DNA of 64,000 bases from Fen-330 sp050008465 (GCA_050008465.1 JBEKMO010000011.1:1-64000); one strand, 5' to 3'; shown: positions 17,093 to 26,605, numbered from the stretch's first letter. The notes: generated by a model from the sequence alone, not told the origin. Numbers and translations are program-made.

Positions 17093-17863
17093 ATGTTCGA
17101 GCAGAGCATTCTCAAAGGCGCAACGAAAACGCGCCGCGCCTGGACGGTCATGGCCTCGTTTTTGGGCCAGACCATCTTCATCGGCATCGCGATCCTGATG
17201 CCGCTCATTGCCTTCGACCGGCTTCCGCAGGTGCGCCTGACGCCCCCGCTGCTGGCGCCGCCGCCCCCGCCGAGACCGCCCGATTTGGGGACTAGGCCGC
17301 ACGTGACAATCGTCGCCGTGATCCACGGCCGCACCCCCCGCCCCTTTACCGCGCCGGCGTTCGTACCCAGCACGATCGCCACCACCGTCGCGGCTCCCGA
17401 GCCACCGGCGGAGCTACAGATGGCTGAGAACGCCGATTACGTCCTCTTTTCCCCCGGAGCGGGCCAGGACGGTGTGCCGCGAAGCCCCGGAAACGCCGCA
17501 TGGCGAATCCCGCCGCCCACACCTCCTCCGCCGCCAACCAGGCATGATCCCAAACCTGTCGACAGGCCTCAGGATCCGGTCCCAATCGGCGGGCGCGTGA
17601 TGATGGCGAAGCTGATTCACCAGGTGACGCCCGTGTATCCGCCGCTGGCGCGGCAGGCGCGGATTGAGGGCACGGTCCAGTTGCAGGCGTTCATCGGCCG
17701 CGACGGCCGCATCCGGGATTTGCGGGTGACGAGCGGCCATCCCCTGCTGATTCCCGCCGCGGTGGAGGCGGTCCGCCAATGGGTCTACCGGCCCACCACC
17801 TTGAACGGCAGCCCGGTCGAAGTTCTCACCACCGTCGATGTGAACTTCACGCTCAAGCGCTAG
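17093..17863 (+). CDS. TonB-family energy transducer
   Basis: A 256-aa protein with an N-terminal transmembrane helix (about 26-45), a proline-rich periplasmic spacer (PPLLAPPPPPRPPDL, PPPTPPPPPTRHDPKP), and a C-terminal TonB domain of about 85 residues (HQVTPVYPPLARQARIEGTVQLQAFIGRDGRIRDLRVTSGHPLL..AVRQWVYRPT). It couples inner-membrane proton-motive force to outer-membrane receptors. ATG 17093 has a strong AAAGGAGG site. No exbB, exbD or receptor gene adjoins it. Confidence 0.9.
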   Translation: MFEQSILKGATKTRRAWTVMASFLGQTIFIGIAILMPLIAFDRLPQVRLTPPLLAPPPPPRPPDLGTRPHVTIVAVIHGRTPRPFTAPAFVPSTIATTVAAPEPPAELQMAENADYVLFSPGAGQDGVPRSPGNAAWRIPPPTPPPPPTRHDPKPVDRPQDPVPIGGRVMMAKLIHQVTPVYPPLARQARIEGTVQLQAFIGRDGRIRDLRVTSGHPLLIPAAVEAVRQWVYRPTTLNGSPVEVLTTVDVNFTLKR

Positions 17864-17868
17864 CCCGC

Positions 17869-19347
17869 TCAATCCCCGGTCTTGGCGGGCGCGCTGAGCT
17901 TCTCGAGCGCGGTGATGATGACGGGATCGCGTAGCGCTTCCACCTCGTCGCCGCGCTCGACCCCTAAGGACTGATTGAAGATCTCGGTCTTCAGCCGGCT
18001 GCTGATCCAGTTCCGCTCGGCAGACCACTCGGCGACGCTGGGACGGATATTCCGCTCCGAGAGGTACATCTGGAATCGATCCAGCAGTTCCCCACCGACC
18101 TCGAAGTTGTCGGCAACCGGGCTGCGCCCGCGCGTATACTCGGTGGCGAATGACGGGAACGCGCCGCTGGCCTCGATCGCCGCCCGAAACCGCGTCATCG
18201 GCTCCGGGTACACTTCATAGTCCGGCTGAATCCCGCCCCCGCCCCGTACCACCCGCCCCGCTTCGGTGCGGAACTCGCGCTGCTGCTCCCAGCGTTCCGA
18301 TATGCTCGATTGCTGGATCCGGCTGCCGCGCAGCGGTCTCTGAATCGACCGCCCGCTCGGCGTGTAGTAGTACGCCGTGGTCAGTGCCAGAGCCGTGCCC
18401 TCCGCAAGCGGGAATACGCTTTCCACCAGCCCCTTCCCGAAACTCGGCTCGCCCAGGATCACCGCGCGGTCGTGATCTTGCAGCGCGCCCGCGACGATCT
18501 CGGCCGCGCTCGCCGTCTTGCCGTTCACCAGCACGGCCACCGGAAACTCGTACGGCGCCGCGCTCCTCGGCACGCTCTCCTCCTTGGATTCCACCACCCG
18601 CCCCCGCACGCTCAGCAGCGCCTGGCCCGGCTTGAGGAATAGCGACGCGGTTCCGAGCGCCGCCGGCAACAGGCCGCCCGGATTGTTTCGTAAGTCGAGC
18701 ACCAGCCCCTTGAGCTCGCGCCCGCCGAGCTTCTCGATCGCCTCCCGGATCTGCGTGCCCGCCTCGGCGTCGAAACTCGACACGCGCAGGTAGCCCACGC
18801 CGGGACACAGGAAAAACGCCCGCTCCACGCTGGGCGCCTGCAACTCCTCGGGGGTAAGCGTTAATGGAAGCAGCCGCGCGTTGCCCGGCCGCCGCACGTC
18901 CAGTCGCGCTTGCGCCTGCCGCGACTGGCTGAGCAGAGCGACCAACTGCTCCAGATCCAGCCGCGCAAGCGGGATGCCGTTGATCGCGATGATCTCGTCG
19001 CCCGCCCCGATCCCCGATTTCGCCGCCGGCGTTCCCGGCAGTACTTGCAGCACGATCACTCGTCCCGGCAGCACCGACACCACGCTCCCGAATCCCTTGC
19101 GCGTGGATTTCTCCAGCTCTTTGAGCTGATCGAACTGCTCCGTATCCAGGAACACCGAGTGCGGGTCCAATCGGCGCAGCATGCCGGGGATCGCGCCGCC
19201 GTAAATCGCCTTCTCCGGGGCGACGGGGTCCGCGGCCTCCCGTTCCACCGCCGCGTAGACTGCCGCGAATTCCTTGAGCCGCTGCGCGACGTCCTCGGGC
19301 GTGGCCGGCGACGCGGCCAGCAATAGCAGGGGTGCGAAGAAAAGCAT
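17869..19347 (-). CDS. S41-family C-terminal processing protease (Ctp)
   Basis: A 492-aa periplasmic tail-specific protease. A signal peptide is followed by a PDZ domain (GFGSVVSVLPGRVIVLQVLPGTPAAKSGIGAGDEIIAINGIPL) and the S41 catalytic core. The core has KGLVLDLRNNPGG, nucleophile Ser in NGKTASAAEIVAGAL, and general-base Lys in GEPSFGKG. The start at 19347 (MLFFAPLLLLAAS) gives the best signal peptide; a Met eight codons upstream is possible. It is convergent with the tonB gene, with stops 5 nt apart. Confidence 0.92.
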   Translation of the reverse strand: MLFFAPLLLLAASPATPEDVAQRLKEFAAVYAAVEREAADPVAPEKAIYGGAIPGMLRRLDPHSVFLDTEQFDQLKELEKSTRKGFGSVVSVLPGRVIVLQVLPGTPAAKSGIGAGDEIIAINGIPLARLDLEQLVALLSQSRQAQARLDVRRPGNARLLPLTLTPEELQAPSVERAFFLCPGVGYLRVSSFDAEAGTQIREAIEKLGGRELKGLVLDLRNNPGGLLPAALGTASLFLKPGQALLSVRGRVVESKEESVPRSAAPYEFPVAVLVNGKTASAAEIVAGALQDHDRAVILGEPSFGKGLVESVFPLAEGTALALTTAYYYTPSGRSIQRPLRGSRIQQSSISERWEQQREFRTEAGRVVRGGGGIQPDYEVYPEPMTRFRAAIEASGAFPSFATEYTRGRSPVADNFEVGGELLDRFQMYLSERNIRPSVAEWSAERNWISSRLKTEIFNQSLGVERGDEVEALRDPVIITALEKLSAPAKTGD

Positions 19348-19386
19348 CAGATTCCAGTGTACTTGATGCACCGGGGCGCGACCGCG

Positions 19387-20247
19387 CTACGCGCGGCGCT
19401 GCTTCCAGGTGTTGACCAGCGTGGCGCCCAGGATCAGCGCGCCACCACCCAGCGCCCAGGCGCTGGGCCGCTCGCCGTGCACCATCCACGCCCAAACCGG
19501 ATTCAGCGCCGGCTCCGCAAGCAGCAACGCCGAGGCCTCGAACGCCGGCACATGCCGGATGGCGCGCGTCAGGCAGAAGTACGCCACTCCGATCTGCACC
19601 ACACCCAGATACAGCAGCACGGCCAGGTCCTTCCACCCCACGCACGGCAGGGGCAGAGCCATCGGCAGCGCCGCCAGCGACGCGATCACGTTGCCGGCCA
19701 CCACCGTCGCCGCTGCCGCCGGACCGCCGCCCCTTCCCAGCCACCTCAACCCCATGAGCGTAACCGCCCAGGTCATGCCGGCGATCGCCGCCAGCATGTT
19801 CCCGTGGAGCGGGTCCGGGGCGGTCGCCGCGGCCGTCTCCCTTCCCACGAAGAACAGCGCCAGGCCCAGCGCCACCGCCGCGCCGAATCCCAGGTCGCGC
19901 GCCCCGATCGGCTCCCGCAGCAGCCACGGGCTCACCAGCAGGATGTAAAGCGGCGCCGCGGCCTGGAGAAAGATCGCATTCGCGGCGGTAGTCAGCCTGG
20001 TCGACAGCACGAACAACACCAGAGTCGCCGCGTACGCGCACCCCACCAGCAGCACGCCCCGATTCCATCCCCGCCGCGCCGCCGGCACCAGCGCCCACAA
20101 CGTGGCCGCCGCGATGGCCGACCGGAAACAGGCCACCTGCCAACTGCTGACCGTGGCCGCCTTGATCGCCGCGCCGCCCGTGGAGAACAGCACCGCCGCC
20201 ACCAGAAGCAACAGCCGGTTCCTCGTGCGCGGGTCCATCCTGCCCAT
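19387..20247 (-). CDS. EamA/DMT-family transporter
   Basis: A 286-aa integral membrane protein with about ten transmembrane helices in two EamA repeats (first NRLLLLVAAVLFSTGGAAIKA.., second MLAAIAGMTWAVTLMGLRWLG..). The second repeat ends LLLAEPALNPVWAWMVHGERPS, typical of drug/metabolite exporters. The substrate is unknown. Starts at 20247 or 20238 fit; the upstream extension of the frame looks non-native. It is divergent from the receiver at 20325. Confidence 0.85.
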   Translation of the reverse strand: MGRMDPRTRNRLLLLVAAVLFSTGGAAIKAATVSSWQVACFRSAIAAATLWALVPAARRGWNRGVLLVGCAYAATLVLFVLSTRLTTAANAIFLQAAAPLYILLVSPWLLREPIGARDLGFGAAVALGLALFFVGRETAAATAPDPLHGNMLAAIAGMTWAVTLMGLRWLGRGGGPAAAATVVAGNVIASLAALPMALPLPCVGWKDLAVLLYLGVVQIGVAYFCLTRAIRHVPAFEASALLLAEPALNPVWAWMVHGERPSAWALGGGALILGATLVNTWKQRRA

Positions 20248-20302
20248 TGTAAAATCGATCGGCGGACGGAAAACACCTCCCCGGCGCCGCAACACGCCGC
20301 TG

Positions 20303-20308
20303 TACACT
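20303..20308 (+). promoter_or_regulatory. Candidate -10 element (TACACT) for the receiver gene
   Basis: TACACT lies 16 nt before ATG 20325. No clear -35 partner was found. Confidence 0.3.
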
Positions 20309-20324
20309 AACTACAGGGCAGCTC

Positions 20325-20705
20325 ATGCCGACCATTCTGGTAGTCGATGACGAGCCGATGGCCCTCAAACTCGTTCAGTCGGTCCTCGAAAGACGGGGGT
20401 TTGACGTGCTCACTTCCGAGAGCCCGCTCCAGGCCCTGGAGATCTTCCACTCCCAGCACCACCGGATCGAGTTGCTCATCAGCGACATCGTCATGCCGGA
20501 AATGGACGGCGCCACCCTGGCCAATCGAATCGTCGCCCTCAATCCCGACCTCCCCGTGCTGTTCATGTCCGGCTTGGTCACGGCGCGCGAGGTCGAGCAG
20601 GTCGGAGCCCTCGCCCAGTTCGCCTTCATCCGCAAACCCTTCCGCCCGGCCACCCTGGTCCAGGCAGTCCGCAAAATGCTCACCGACGAGGACCAAACCG
20701 CCTAG
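20325..20705 (+). CDS. Stand-alone CheY-like receiver
   Basis: A 126-aa single receiver domain: Asp8/Asp9 in VVDDEP, phospho-acceptor Asp54 (LLISDIVMPEMDG), Ser82 (FMSGL) and Lys104 (FIRKPF). There is no DNA-binding output. It begins close after the divergent transporter gene and is followed by a DinB-like gene after 78 bp. It resembles the receiver at 16601 in size and layout, though its sequence differs enough to imply an old duplication. Confidence 0.9.
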   Translation: MPTILVVDDEPMALKLVQSVLERRGFDVLTSESPLQALEIFHSQHHRIELLISDIVMPEMDGATLANRIVALNPDLPVLFMSGLVTAREVEQVGALAQFAFIRKPFRPATLVQAVRKMLTDEDQTA

Positions 20706-20756
20706 CCGACGGCTCAGGCTGTCTTAATCCTCCTGCTGCTGAGGCCTCCGGATCGC

Positions 20757-20762
20757 TACAAT
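20757..20762 (+). promoter_or_regulatory. Candidate -10 element (TACAAT) for the DinB-like gene
   Basis: TACAAT lies 21 nt before ATG 20784. The -35 region is not recognisable. Confidence 0.3.
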
Positions 20763-20783
20763 CGTTGAGAGGAGCCTTCCACC

Positions 20784-21332
20784 ATGAAAACCGCGTTGCT
20801 TGCGATTGTCGCTGTCACTTTGCTCGCCGCCCAGCCCGCCGCGCCCCCGCCGGTCGGCAAGATCTTCGATCAGCAACTCTCCATGATCGAGCGTGAGTTC
20901 GTGCCGCTGGCCGAGGCCATGCCTGCCGATAAGTTCGGCTTCGCCCCTACCGCTGGCGAATTCAAGGGCGTTCGCACGTTCGGCCAGCAGGTCTCCCACA
21001 CCGCCGCGGTCATCTACGCCGTTGCGGCTTCCGTGCTCGAGGAGAAGAACCCAACCGACATGGGCAAGGACGAGAACGGCCCGGCCACTTTGAAGACCAA
21101 GGACGACATCGTGAAGTACCTCAAGGATGCGATCGCCTATGGCCATAAGGCCATGGCGAAGCTCACCGATGCCAATCTGACCGAGTTGGTCCCCTCGGCC
21201 TTCGGCTCCGGGAAAGCGCCGCGGGTCTCCATGGCCAGCGTCGCCGTCTGGCACAGTTTCGATCACTACGGCCAGGCGGTGGTCTACCTCCGCATGAACG
21301 GCATCATCCCGCCCGCCAGCCGCCCGCGCTGA
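20784..21332 (+). CDS. DinB-superfamily protein, exported
   Basis: A 182-aa product with a signal peptide (MKTALLAIVAVTLLAAQPA) and a four-helix DinB-like domain. Metal ligands typical of the fold are the His in VSHTAA and the pair in WHSFDHYGQ. DinB-fold proteins are often thiol-dependent transferases or hydrolases, but this exported subgroup, frequent in acidobacteria, has no defined reaction. GAGAGGAG precedes the ATG. A family D repeat starts 5 bp after the stop. Confidence 0.8.
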   Translation: MKTALLAIVAVTLLAAQPAAPPPVGKIFDQQLSMIEREFVPLAEAMPADKFGFAPTAGEFKGVRTFGQQVSHTAAVIYAVAASVLEEKNPTDMGKDENGPATLKTKDDIVKYLKDAIAYGHKAMAKLTDANLTELVPSAFGSGKAPRVSMASVAVWHSFDHYGQAVVYLRMNGIIPPASRPR

Positions 21333-21336
21333 CGCG

Positions 21337-21378
21337 TAGGGCGGGCGTCCACGCCCGCGTTCGGCCTCCAGGCCGAAC
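21337..21378. repeat. Family D double-hairpin repeat
   Basis: Two tandem hairpins: GGGCGTCCACGCCC and TTCGGCCTCCAGGCCGAA. A second copy, with one inserted base, lies at 39874-39916. It sits in the 76-bp gap between the DinB-like and KduD-like genes. Confidence 0.75.
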
Positions 21379-21383
21379 TCGTC

Positions 21384-21389
21384 TACACT
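21384..21389 (+). promoter_or_regulatory. Candidate -10 element (TACACT) for the SDR gene
   Basis: TACACT lies 19 nt before ATG 21409 and 5 bp after the family D repeat. Confidence 0.3.
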
Positions 21390-21408
21390 ATTGGATGGGA
21401 GCACACGG

Positions 21409-22173
21409 ATGGCTTTTGACTTGTTCAGTCTGAAAGGGAAGAACGCACTCGTAACCGGCTCTCAGGTCGGCTTGGGCGCCGGGATCGCGGTGGGGTTCGC
21501 TCAGGCGGGCGCCAACGTCGTCGTGCACGGAAAGGACAACACCGGCATCGACGACGTGTGCGCGGCCGTTCATGCCGCGGGTGCGCGCGCGGCACGGATC
21601 ATCGCCGACGTATCCGATCCCCAGGCTTGCGAAGACCTTGTCGAGTTCACCGTCCGCGAATTCGGGACCATCGACATCCTCGTGAACAATGCGGGCATCA
21701 TCCGGCGCGCGCCCGCCGCCGAGTTCTCCGCGAAAGATTGGGCGGACGTCCTCGAGATCAACCTCACCGCCGTCTTCCGGATGTGCCAGTTGGCCGGCCG
21801 TCGCATGTTGAATCAGGGCAGCGGCAAGATCATCAACATCGCCTCGCTGCTCGCCTTCCAAGGCGGCGTGTTTGTCCCCTCTTACGCCGCCGCCAAGGGC
21901 GGTGTCGCGCAATTGACCAAGGCGCTGGCCAATGAGTGGGCCTCCAAGGGCATCAATGTCAACGCCATCGCCCCCGGCTACATGGCCACCGACAACACCG
22001 CCGCGCTGCGCGCCGATCCGGTTCGCAGCCGCCAGATCCTCGATCGCATTCCCGCCGGCCGATGGGGCACGCCCCAGGATCTGGCCGGAACCGCCGTATT
22101 TCTGGCCTCCGCCGCCAGCGACTACGTCAATGGCCACGTGCTGGTGGTGGACGGCGCCTGGATGGCGCGGTAA
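21409..22173 (+). CDS. kduD: SDR oxidoreductase, likely 2-deoxy-D-gluconate 3-dehydrogenase / KduD
   Basis: A 254-aa classical short-chain dehydrogenase. It has the cofactor loop TGSQVGLGAGIA, NNAG, a catalytic Ser in NIASLLAFQGG, YxxxK in PSYAAAKGG, and the C-terminal block NVNAIAPGYMATDNTAALRADPVRS..PQDLAGTAVFLAS. The N-terminus (MAFDLFSLKGKNALVTG) and this PGYMATDNT pattern are typical of KduD, which works on keto-deoxy-uronate intermediates in pectin breakdown. That assignment is by motif memory; the SDR class is certain. No kduI or hexuronate genes adjoin it. An in-frame Met at 21391 is a weaker start. Confidence 0.8.
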   Translation: MAFDLFSLKGKNALVTGSQVGLGAGIAVGFAQAGANVVVHGKDNTGIDDVCAAVHAAGARAARIIADVSDPQACEDLVEFTVREFGTIDILVNNAGIIRRAPAAEFSAKDWADVLEINLTAVFRMCQLAGRRMLNQGSGKIINIASLLAFQGGVFVPSYAAAKGGVAQLTKALANEWASKGINVNAIAPGYMATDNTAALRADPVRSRQILDRIPAGRWGTPQDLAGTAVFLASAASDYVNGHVLVVDGAWMAR

Positions 22174-22193
22174 AGTGTTGGCTGGCTGGGACC

Positions 22194-23501
22194 ATGAAAA
22201 GAACTCTGCTGATCCTGCTCGCGCTCGCCATAGCCGCACCGCTGCTCTTGCTCCTTCTTTCCTCCGACACCGCGCTGACCCTGGATCCGCCAGTCCGCGT
22301 CATCGGCAAAGACACGCCTGTCCAGGTCCGGGTGGCCAATCCCCACGGCATCCGCCGCTTCACCGCGGAAATCGAACAGAACGGCAACCGGTACACGGTC
22401 TTTGAGACCACCCAGCCGGCGCACCGTTTCTTCTTCCTGGGAAAAAGCGAGCCGCCGCGGTTGGTGAAGTTCGGGGCCGGCAGGAAGCAGGCCCCGGCGC
22501 TGCGCGACGGCAAAGCCACCCTGCGGATCGAAGCCCAGGGCAATGACCTTCGCGCGAACACCGGGCGGCTGGAGCTCGACGTCGAGGTGGACACGCGCCC
22601 GCCCCGCGTCGCCGCCGATGGCTTCCAACACTACATCAACCAGGGCGGCGCGGAACTGGTGACCTTCACCGTTTCCGGTTACTGGACCGAGGCCGGCGTC
22701 CGCGTCGGCCCGTACACCTTCCGCAGTTTCCCGATGCCGGGCCGCCCCGCGGCCGAACGGTTCGCCTTGTTCGCCTTCCCCTGGGACACCCCCGCCAGCA
22801 CCGTGCCCGTTGTCTACGCCCGCAACCCATCCGGCGCCGAGGCCACCGCGCGTTTCTGGTTCAAGGTCTTCCCCAAACACTTCCGTACGCGCGACCTCGA
22901 GCTACAGGATTCTTTCCTTCAGAAGGTGGTCGATGAGCTCGATCCCAACGGTTCCGGAGACCTGGTCACGCGTTTCCTCAAGATCAACGGAGAAATGCGC
23001 CGCCAGAACAACCAGGCGCTCGCCGATCTGCGCCTGAAAACCGAACAGCGCGTCCTGTGGTCCGGGCCGTTCCGCCGCTACGGCATGACCGAGTCCGAGT
23101 TCGCCGACACCCGCAACTATCTCTACAAGGGCAAGACCATCGACCGGCAAACGCACCTGGGCTTCGACCTGGCCGACGTCCTGCACGTCCCGGTCGAAGC
23201 CGCCAACGACGGCAAAATCGTCTGGGCCGATTTCCTCGGCATTTACGGCAACTGCGTCGTCGTGGACCACGGCTATGGCTTGCAGTCCATCTACGGCCAC
23301 CTGAGCGAGATCGCGGTCAAGCCCGGAGACATGGTGAAGAAGGGGCAGCTTCTCGGCCGAAGCGGGGACACCGGCCTGGCTGGCGGCGACCATCTTCACT
23401 TCTCCATGCAAGTGGATGGCGTCCAGATCACCCCCGTCGAATGGTGGGACGAACACTGGATCCACGACCGCATCCTCAGCAAGTTGCCGGCCGGCGGCTG
23501 A
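22194..23501 (+). CDS. M23-family peptidase (LytM-type endopeptidase), membrane-anchored
   Basis: A 435-aa protein. An N-terminal hydrophobic helix (residues 2-22) serves as anchor or signal. A beta-rich extracytoplasmic region (about 25-220) and a helical linker precede the C-terminal LytM metallopeptidase. Zinc ligands are visible: His321 and Asp325 in THLGFD, and the GGDHLHFS block with His400/His402. The YGNCVVVDHGYGLQSIYGHLSEIAV strand is typical of active enzymes. It probably cuts peptidoglycan cross-links. The open frame begins well upstream inside the SDR gene, but ATG 22194 starts the signal helix. Confidence 0.9.
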   Translation: MKRTLLILLALAIAAPLLLLLLSSDTALTLDPPVRVIGKDTPVQVRVANPHGIRRFTAEIEQNGNRYTVFETTQPAHRFFFLGKSEPPRLVKFGAGRKQAPALRDGKATLRIEAQGNDLRANTGRLELDVEVDTRPPRVAADGFQHYINQGGAELVTFTVSGYWTEAGVRVGPYTFRSFPMPGRPAAERFALFAFPWDTPASTVPVVYARNPSGAEATARFWFKVFPKHFRTRDLELQDSFLQKVVDELDPNGSGDLVTRFLKINGEMRRQNNQALADLRLKTEQRVLWSGPFRRYGMTESEFADTRNYLYKGKTIDRQTHLGFDLADVLHVPVEAANDGKIVWADFLGIYGNCVVVDHGYGLQSIYGHLSEIAVKPGDMVKKGQLLGRSGDTGLAGGDHLHFSMQVDGVQITPVEWWDEHWIHDRILSKLPAGG

Positions 23502-23548
23502 ACTTTCCTCGACCCTGTCTCGTATACCGTTTCTTGTTGGAGACTCGG

Positions 23549-26500
23549 ATGACAAAACCCCTGCTCTGCAATTCTGTCCTCAGACTGTTTGTGGGCGCGC
23601 TCGCGGCCCTGCTTCTGGTTCCCGAATCGGCATTCGCCCAGCCGGCCAAGTTGAAAGACGAGATGCGGCTGCCCTGGCAGCGCCCACTGGCAGGCTACCT
23701 CCGGAGCTGGCTGGTGCTGGGTGAGTTTCCGAACCCGGATCGCAAGGCGCTGGACGTCGACTTCCTGGGCGAGCGCGGCGGCGAAGCCCAGATTCGCCCC
23801 GCCGCCGGCATGACCCACAAGCGGCCCGACGGCTCACAGGCGGTCTGGACCCAGTACACCTCGGATCGGGACATCGTCAACTTCCTCAGGGCTTTCCCGG
23901 GACGGCCCGCCAGCAACGTCGTAGCCTACGCCTTCACCACCATCGACCGCCCGGCAGCCGGCAAAGCCCTGCTCTCCCTGGGCAGCGACGATGGCGTCGC
24001 GGTCTGGCTCAACGGCGAGCGCGTCCACCACAATCCCGCCAGCCGCGCCGTCACTCCGGATGAGGACCAGGTGGAAGTCTACATGCCCGCCGGCGTCAAT
24101 TCCCTGCTCCTCAAAGTGGAGCAGGGAGCGGGCGACTGGGGCTTCATCCTGCGCGTGCTCGAGCCGGGCGCCATTCCGCGCGCGGCCGCCCTGTCCGCGT
24201 CCATCCAGCCCTCGGAAAGCGGCACGCTGACCCTCACCACCAACTCGCCCGGAGATTTCCCGGTGAAGGTCGAGGTCATGGCGGCCGGAGGCAGAATCCA
24301 GGCTGAGAAGACCGCCCCGCGCGGCGCCAATATCTCCTTCCCCACCGCGAGCTGGCCCGAAGGCGCCTACGAGATCCGCGTCACCGCACAGGATTGGCAA
24401 GGTCGCCCTGAGCGCGCCTTCCTGCCCTGGTTCAAGGGCGACGCGCTGGCGGCGCTGAAGAACCTCGTGGCCACCGCCCCCAAAGGGAAGATCGCGTCGG
24501 CCGACGCTGGGCACCATGCCATGCTGGCCGAAATGGTCCTGGACCGCATGCAGGGAAAGCTCGATTCGCTCGACCGCGCACCGCTTCCCACCCTGTACAC
24601 AATCCTGATGGAATTCCAGGAGCTGGAGCAGCAGCGGAAGGGCGGGCCGGGGCCGGTCCACTCGAGCGGCTTCGTGCGGCTGGCGTATCAAGATGACATC
24701 GACGGCTCTACCCAGTTCTGCCGGGCGTATCTGCCGGGCTCCTACGACCCATCCAAGAAATGGCCGCTCGTGTTGGAACTGCACGGGTACAATGCCGAGA
24801 GCCCCGTGTACGTGCGCTGGTGGTCGGTCGACGCCCGGCACAACGGGCTGGCAGAGCGCCACAACATCATCTTTGTCGAACCGCACGGCCGCGGTAACAC
24901 GAGCTACTACGGCATCGGCGATCGCGACGTGCTGCGCTGCATGCAACTGGCTAAGGAACAGTTCCGCGTGGATGACGATCGCGTCTACCTGACCGGCCAA
25001 TCCATGGGCGGTGGTGGCACCTGGCACGTGGCCACGCGCCACCCCGAACTGTTCGCCGCCATCGCGCCTGTCTTCGGTGGCTGGGACTACCACGTCATTC
25101 TCCCGGAAGAGCGTCTCGCCAAGCTGACCCCGCGCGAGCGCTACCTCTTCGAGAGCCAGAGCAGCTACGTACAGGCGGATTCGCTGCTGAACCTGCCCAT
25201 CTTCGTCAATCACGGCGACGCCGATCAGTCGGTCAACGTCGACCAGTCCCGTTACGCCGTGCGCATGTTGCAGCGCTGGGGATACAACCTCCGCTACCGC
25301 GAGCATCCGGGCAAGGGCCACGGCGGCTTGGGCAACGACGACGAAATGATCGACTGGCTCCTCCAATACAAGCGCGACCTCAATCCCCCGCGGGTGCGTG
25401 TCCGGGCGGCCGATCTGAAATCGGCCTCCGCCTATTGGGTCCGGATCGACCAGCGGGCCGATCAGCGGGCCTTTATGGTGGCCGGCGCGGAGGTCGTGGG
25501 ACCTAACGCCATCCGGCTGGATACGGACAACGTGCTGGCCGTGACGCTCTCTCCCGCGAGCCCCCTCATCGACCCCGCCAAACCTTTATGGGTTTCCTGG
25601 AACGGAGCGCCCGCGCAATCCGTGCCGTTGAAGGACGGGCGCGTCACGCTCTACGCGGACGGCTACGCGCCGGCGCCCCTGCGCAAGACCGCCAGCGTCG
25701 CCGGGCCGATGGCCGACGTGAAGACCACGCCGTTCGCCGTGGTGGTCGGCACCATCTCCCCGGACCCGATGATGCGCGAGCTCTGCAACCGCAAGGCCGA
25801 GGCGCTGGCCAGCGACTGGAAGAACTGGCAGCATGTCCCGCTGCGCCTCTATAAGGACACCGAGATCCCCGAGACGGAACTGTCGAAGTATTCGCTGCTC
25901 CTGATCGGAGCGAGCGATGCCAACGCGGTGACCAGAAAGCTCGCCGGCTCCCTCCCCCTAAAGATCTCGGGCGACGAAATCTCGATCGACGGCCGCTCGT
26001 TCAAGGCCCCCGACGCGGCTGTCGCGATGGTCTACCCGCACCCGCTGAACCCGGAGCGCTACGTGCTCCTCGCGGCCGCCACTTCGCCGGCGGGAATGTA
26101 CTTCTTGGATCCGCTGGACGGCGATCTGGGCGCCTTCGATTTCGCCATCGTCGATGGCGCCCTCGCCAACTCCCACCGCGGCCGGCCCGTCGAAAAGATT
26201 CGCGTCGCCGCGGGGCTGTTCGACCGCAACTGGCGCATCGCCGACACCCTGCTCGACAAGGGAGACCCGGAGATCCGCGCCAAGGCTCCCCTGCGCAAAG
26301 TACGCCCGGATCTGACCACCGCGCTGGTGGGCGTGTTTCAGCTCACGCCGGAGCTCCTCGACGCTTATGCGGGCCAGTACCAGGTCCGCGACGCCACTGT
26401 AACCGTGACGAAAGAAGGAGACCGCCTGGTGGCTCACGTGCCCAATCAACCGCCTATGCCGCTATACGCCGAGTCGGAAACCGTGCTGGCAGTAGAGGGC

Positions 26501-26605
26501 GCGGACATCGAGATAAACGTCTTCCGCGACTCCAGCGGCAAAGTAACGGGCCTCATGGTCCGGCTGCCCAACCAGCCCGCCTTCCCGGCGAAGAAGATCA
26601 AGTAG
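23549..26605 (+). CDS. Secreted prolyl-oligopeptidase-type serine hydrolase, multidomain
   Basis: A 1018-aa exported protein. A signal peptide (about 1-30) leads to a region with a PA14- or sandwich-like block (ALLSLGSDDGVAVWLNGERVHHN). A central alpha/beta-hydrolase follows with Ser485 (GQSMGGGG), Asp559 (HGDADQSV) and His591 (GKGHGG), all in place. The C-terminal region resembles a beta-strand domain (YAGQYQVRDATVTVTKEGDRL) often appended to esterases. It likely cleaves peptides or esters outside the cytoplasm; the substrate is unknown. The stop codon TAG is also the first three bases of a family E repeat. Confidence 0.85.
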   Translation: MTKPLLCNSVLRLFVGALAALLLVPESAFAQPAKLKDEMRLPWQRPLAGYLRSWLVLGEFPNPDRKALDVDFLGERGGEAQIRPAAGMTHKRPDGSQAVWTQYTSDRDIVNFLRAFPGRPASNVVAYAFTTIDRPAAGKALLSLGSDDGVAVWLNGERVHHNPASRAVTPDEDQVEVYMPAGVNSLLLKVEQGAGDWGFILRVLEPGAIPRAAALSASIQPSESGTLTLTTNSPGDFPVKVEVMAAGGRIQAEKTAPRGANISFPTASWPEGAYEIRVTAQDWQGRPERAFLPWFKGDALAALKNLVATAPKGKIASADAGHHAMLAEMVLDRMQGKLDSLDRAPLPTLYTILMEFQELEQQRKGGPGPVHSSGFVRLAYQDDIDGSTQFCRAYLPGSYDPSKKWPLVLELHGYNAESPVYVRWWSVDARHNGLAERHNIIFVEPHGRGNTSYYGIGDRDVLRCMQLAKEQFRVDDDRVYLTGQSMGGGGTWHVATRHPELFAAIAPVFGGWDYHVILPEERLAKLTPRERYLFESQSSYVQADSLLNLPIFVNHGDADQSVNVDQSRYAVRMLQRWGYNLRYREHPGKGHGGLGNDDEMIDWLLQYKRDLNPPRVRVRAADLKSASAYWVRIDQRADQRAFMVAGAEVVGPNAIRLDTDNVLAVTLSPASPLIDPAKPLWVSWNGAPAQSVPLKDGRVTLYADGYAPAPLRKTASVAGPMADVKTTPFAVVVGTISPDPMMRELCNRKAEALASDWKNWQHVPLRLYKDTEIPETELSKYSLLLIGASDANAVTRKLAGSLPLKISGDEISIDGRSFKAPDAAVAMVYPHPLNPERYVLLAAATSPAGMYFLDPLDGDLGAFDFAIVDGALANSHRGRPVEKIRVAAGLFDRNWRIADTLLDKGDPEIRAKAPLRKVRPDLTTALVGVFQLTPELLDAYAGQYQVRDATVTVTKEGDRLVAHVPNQPPMPLYAESETVLAVEGADIEINVFRDSSGKVTGLMVRLPNQPAFPAKKIK

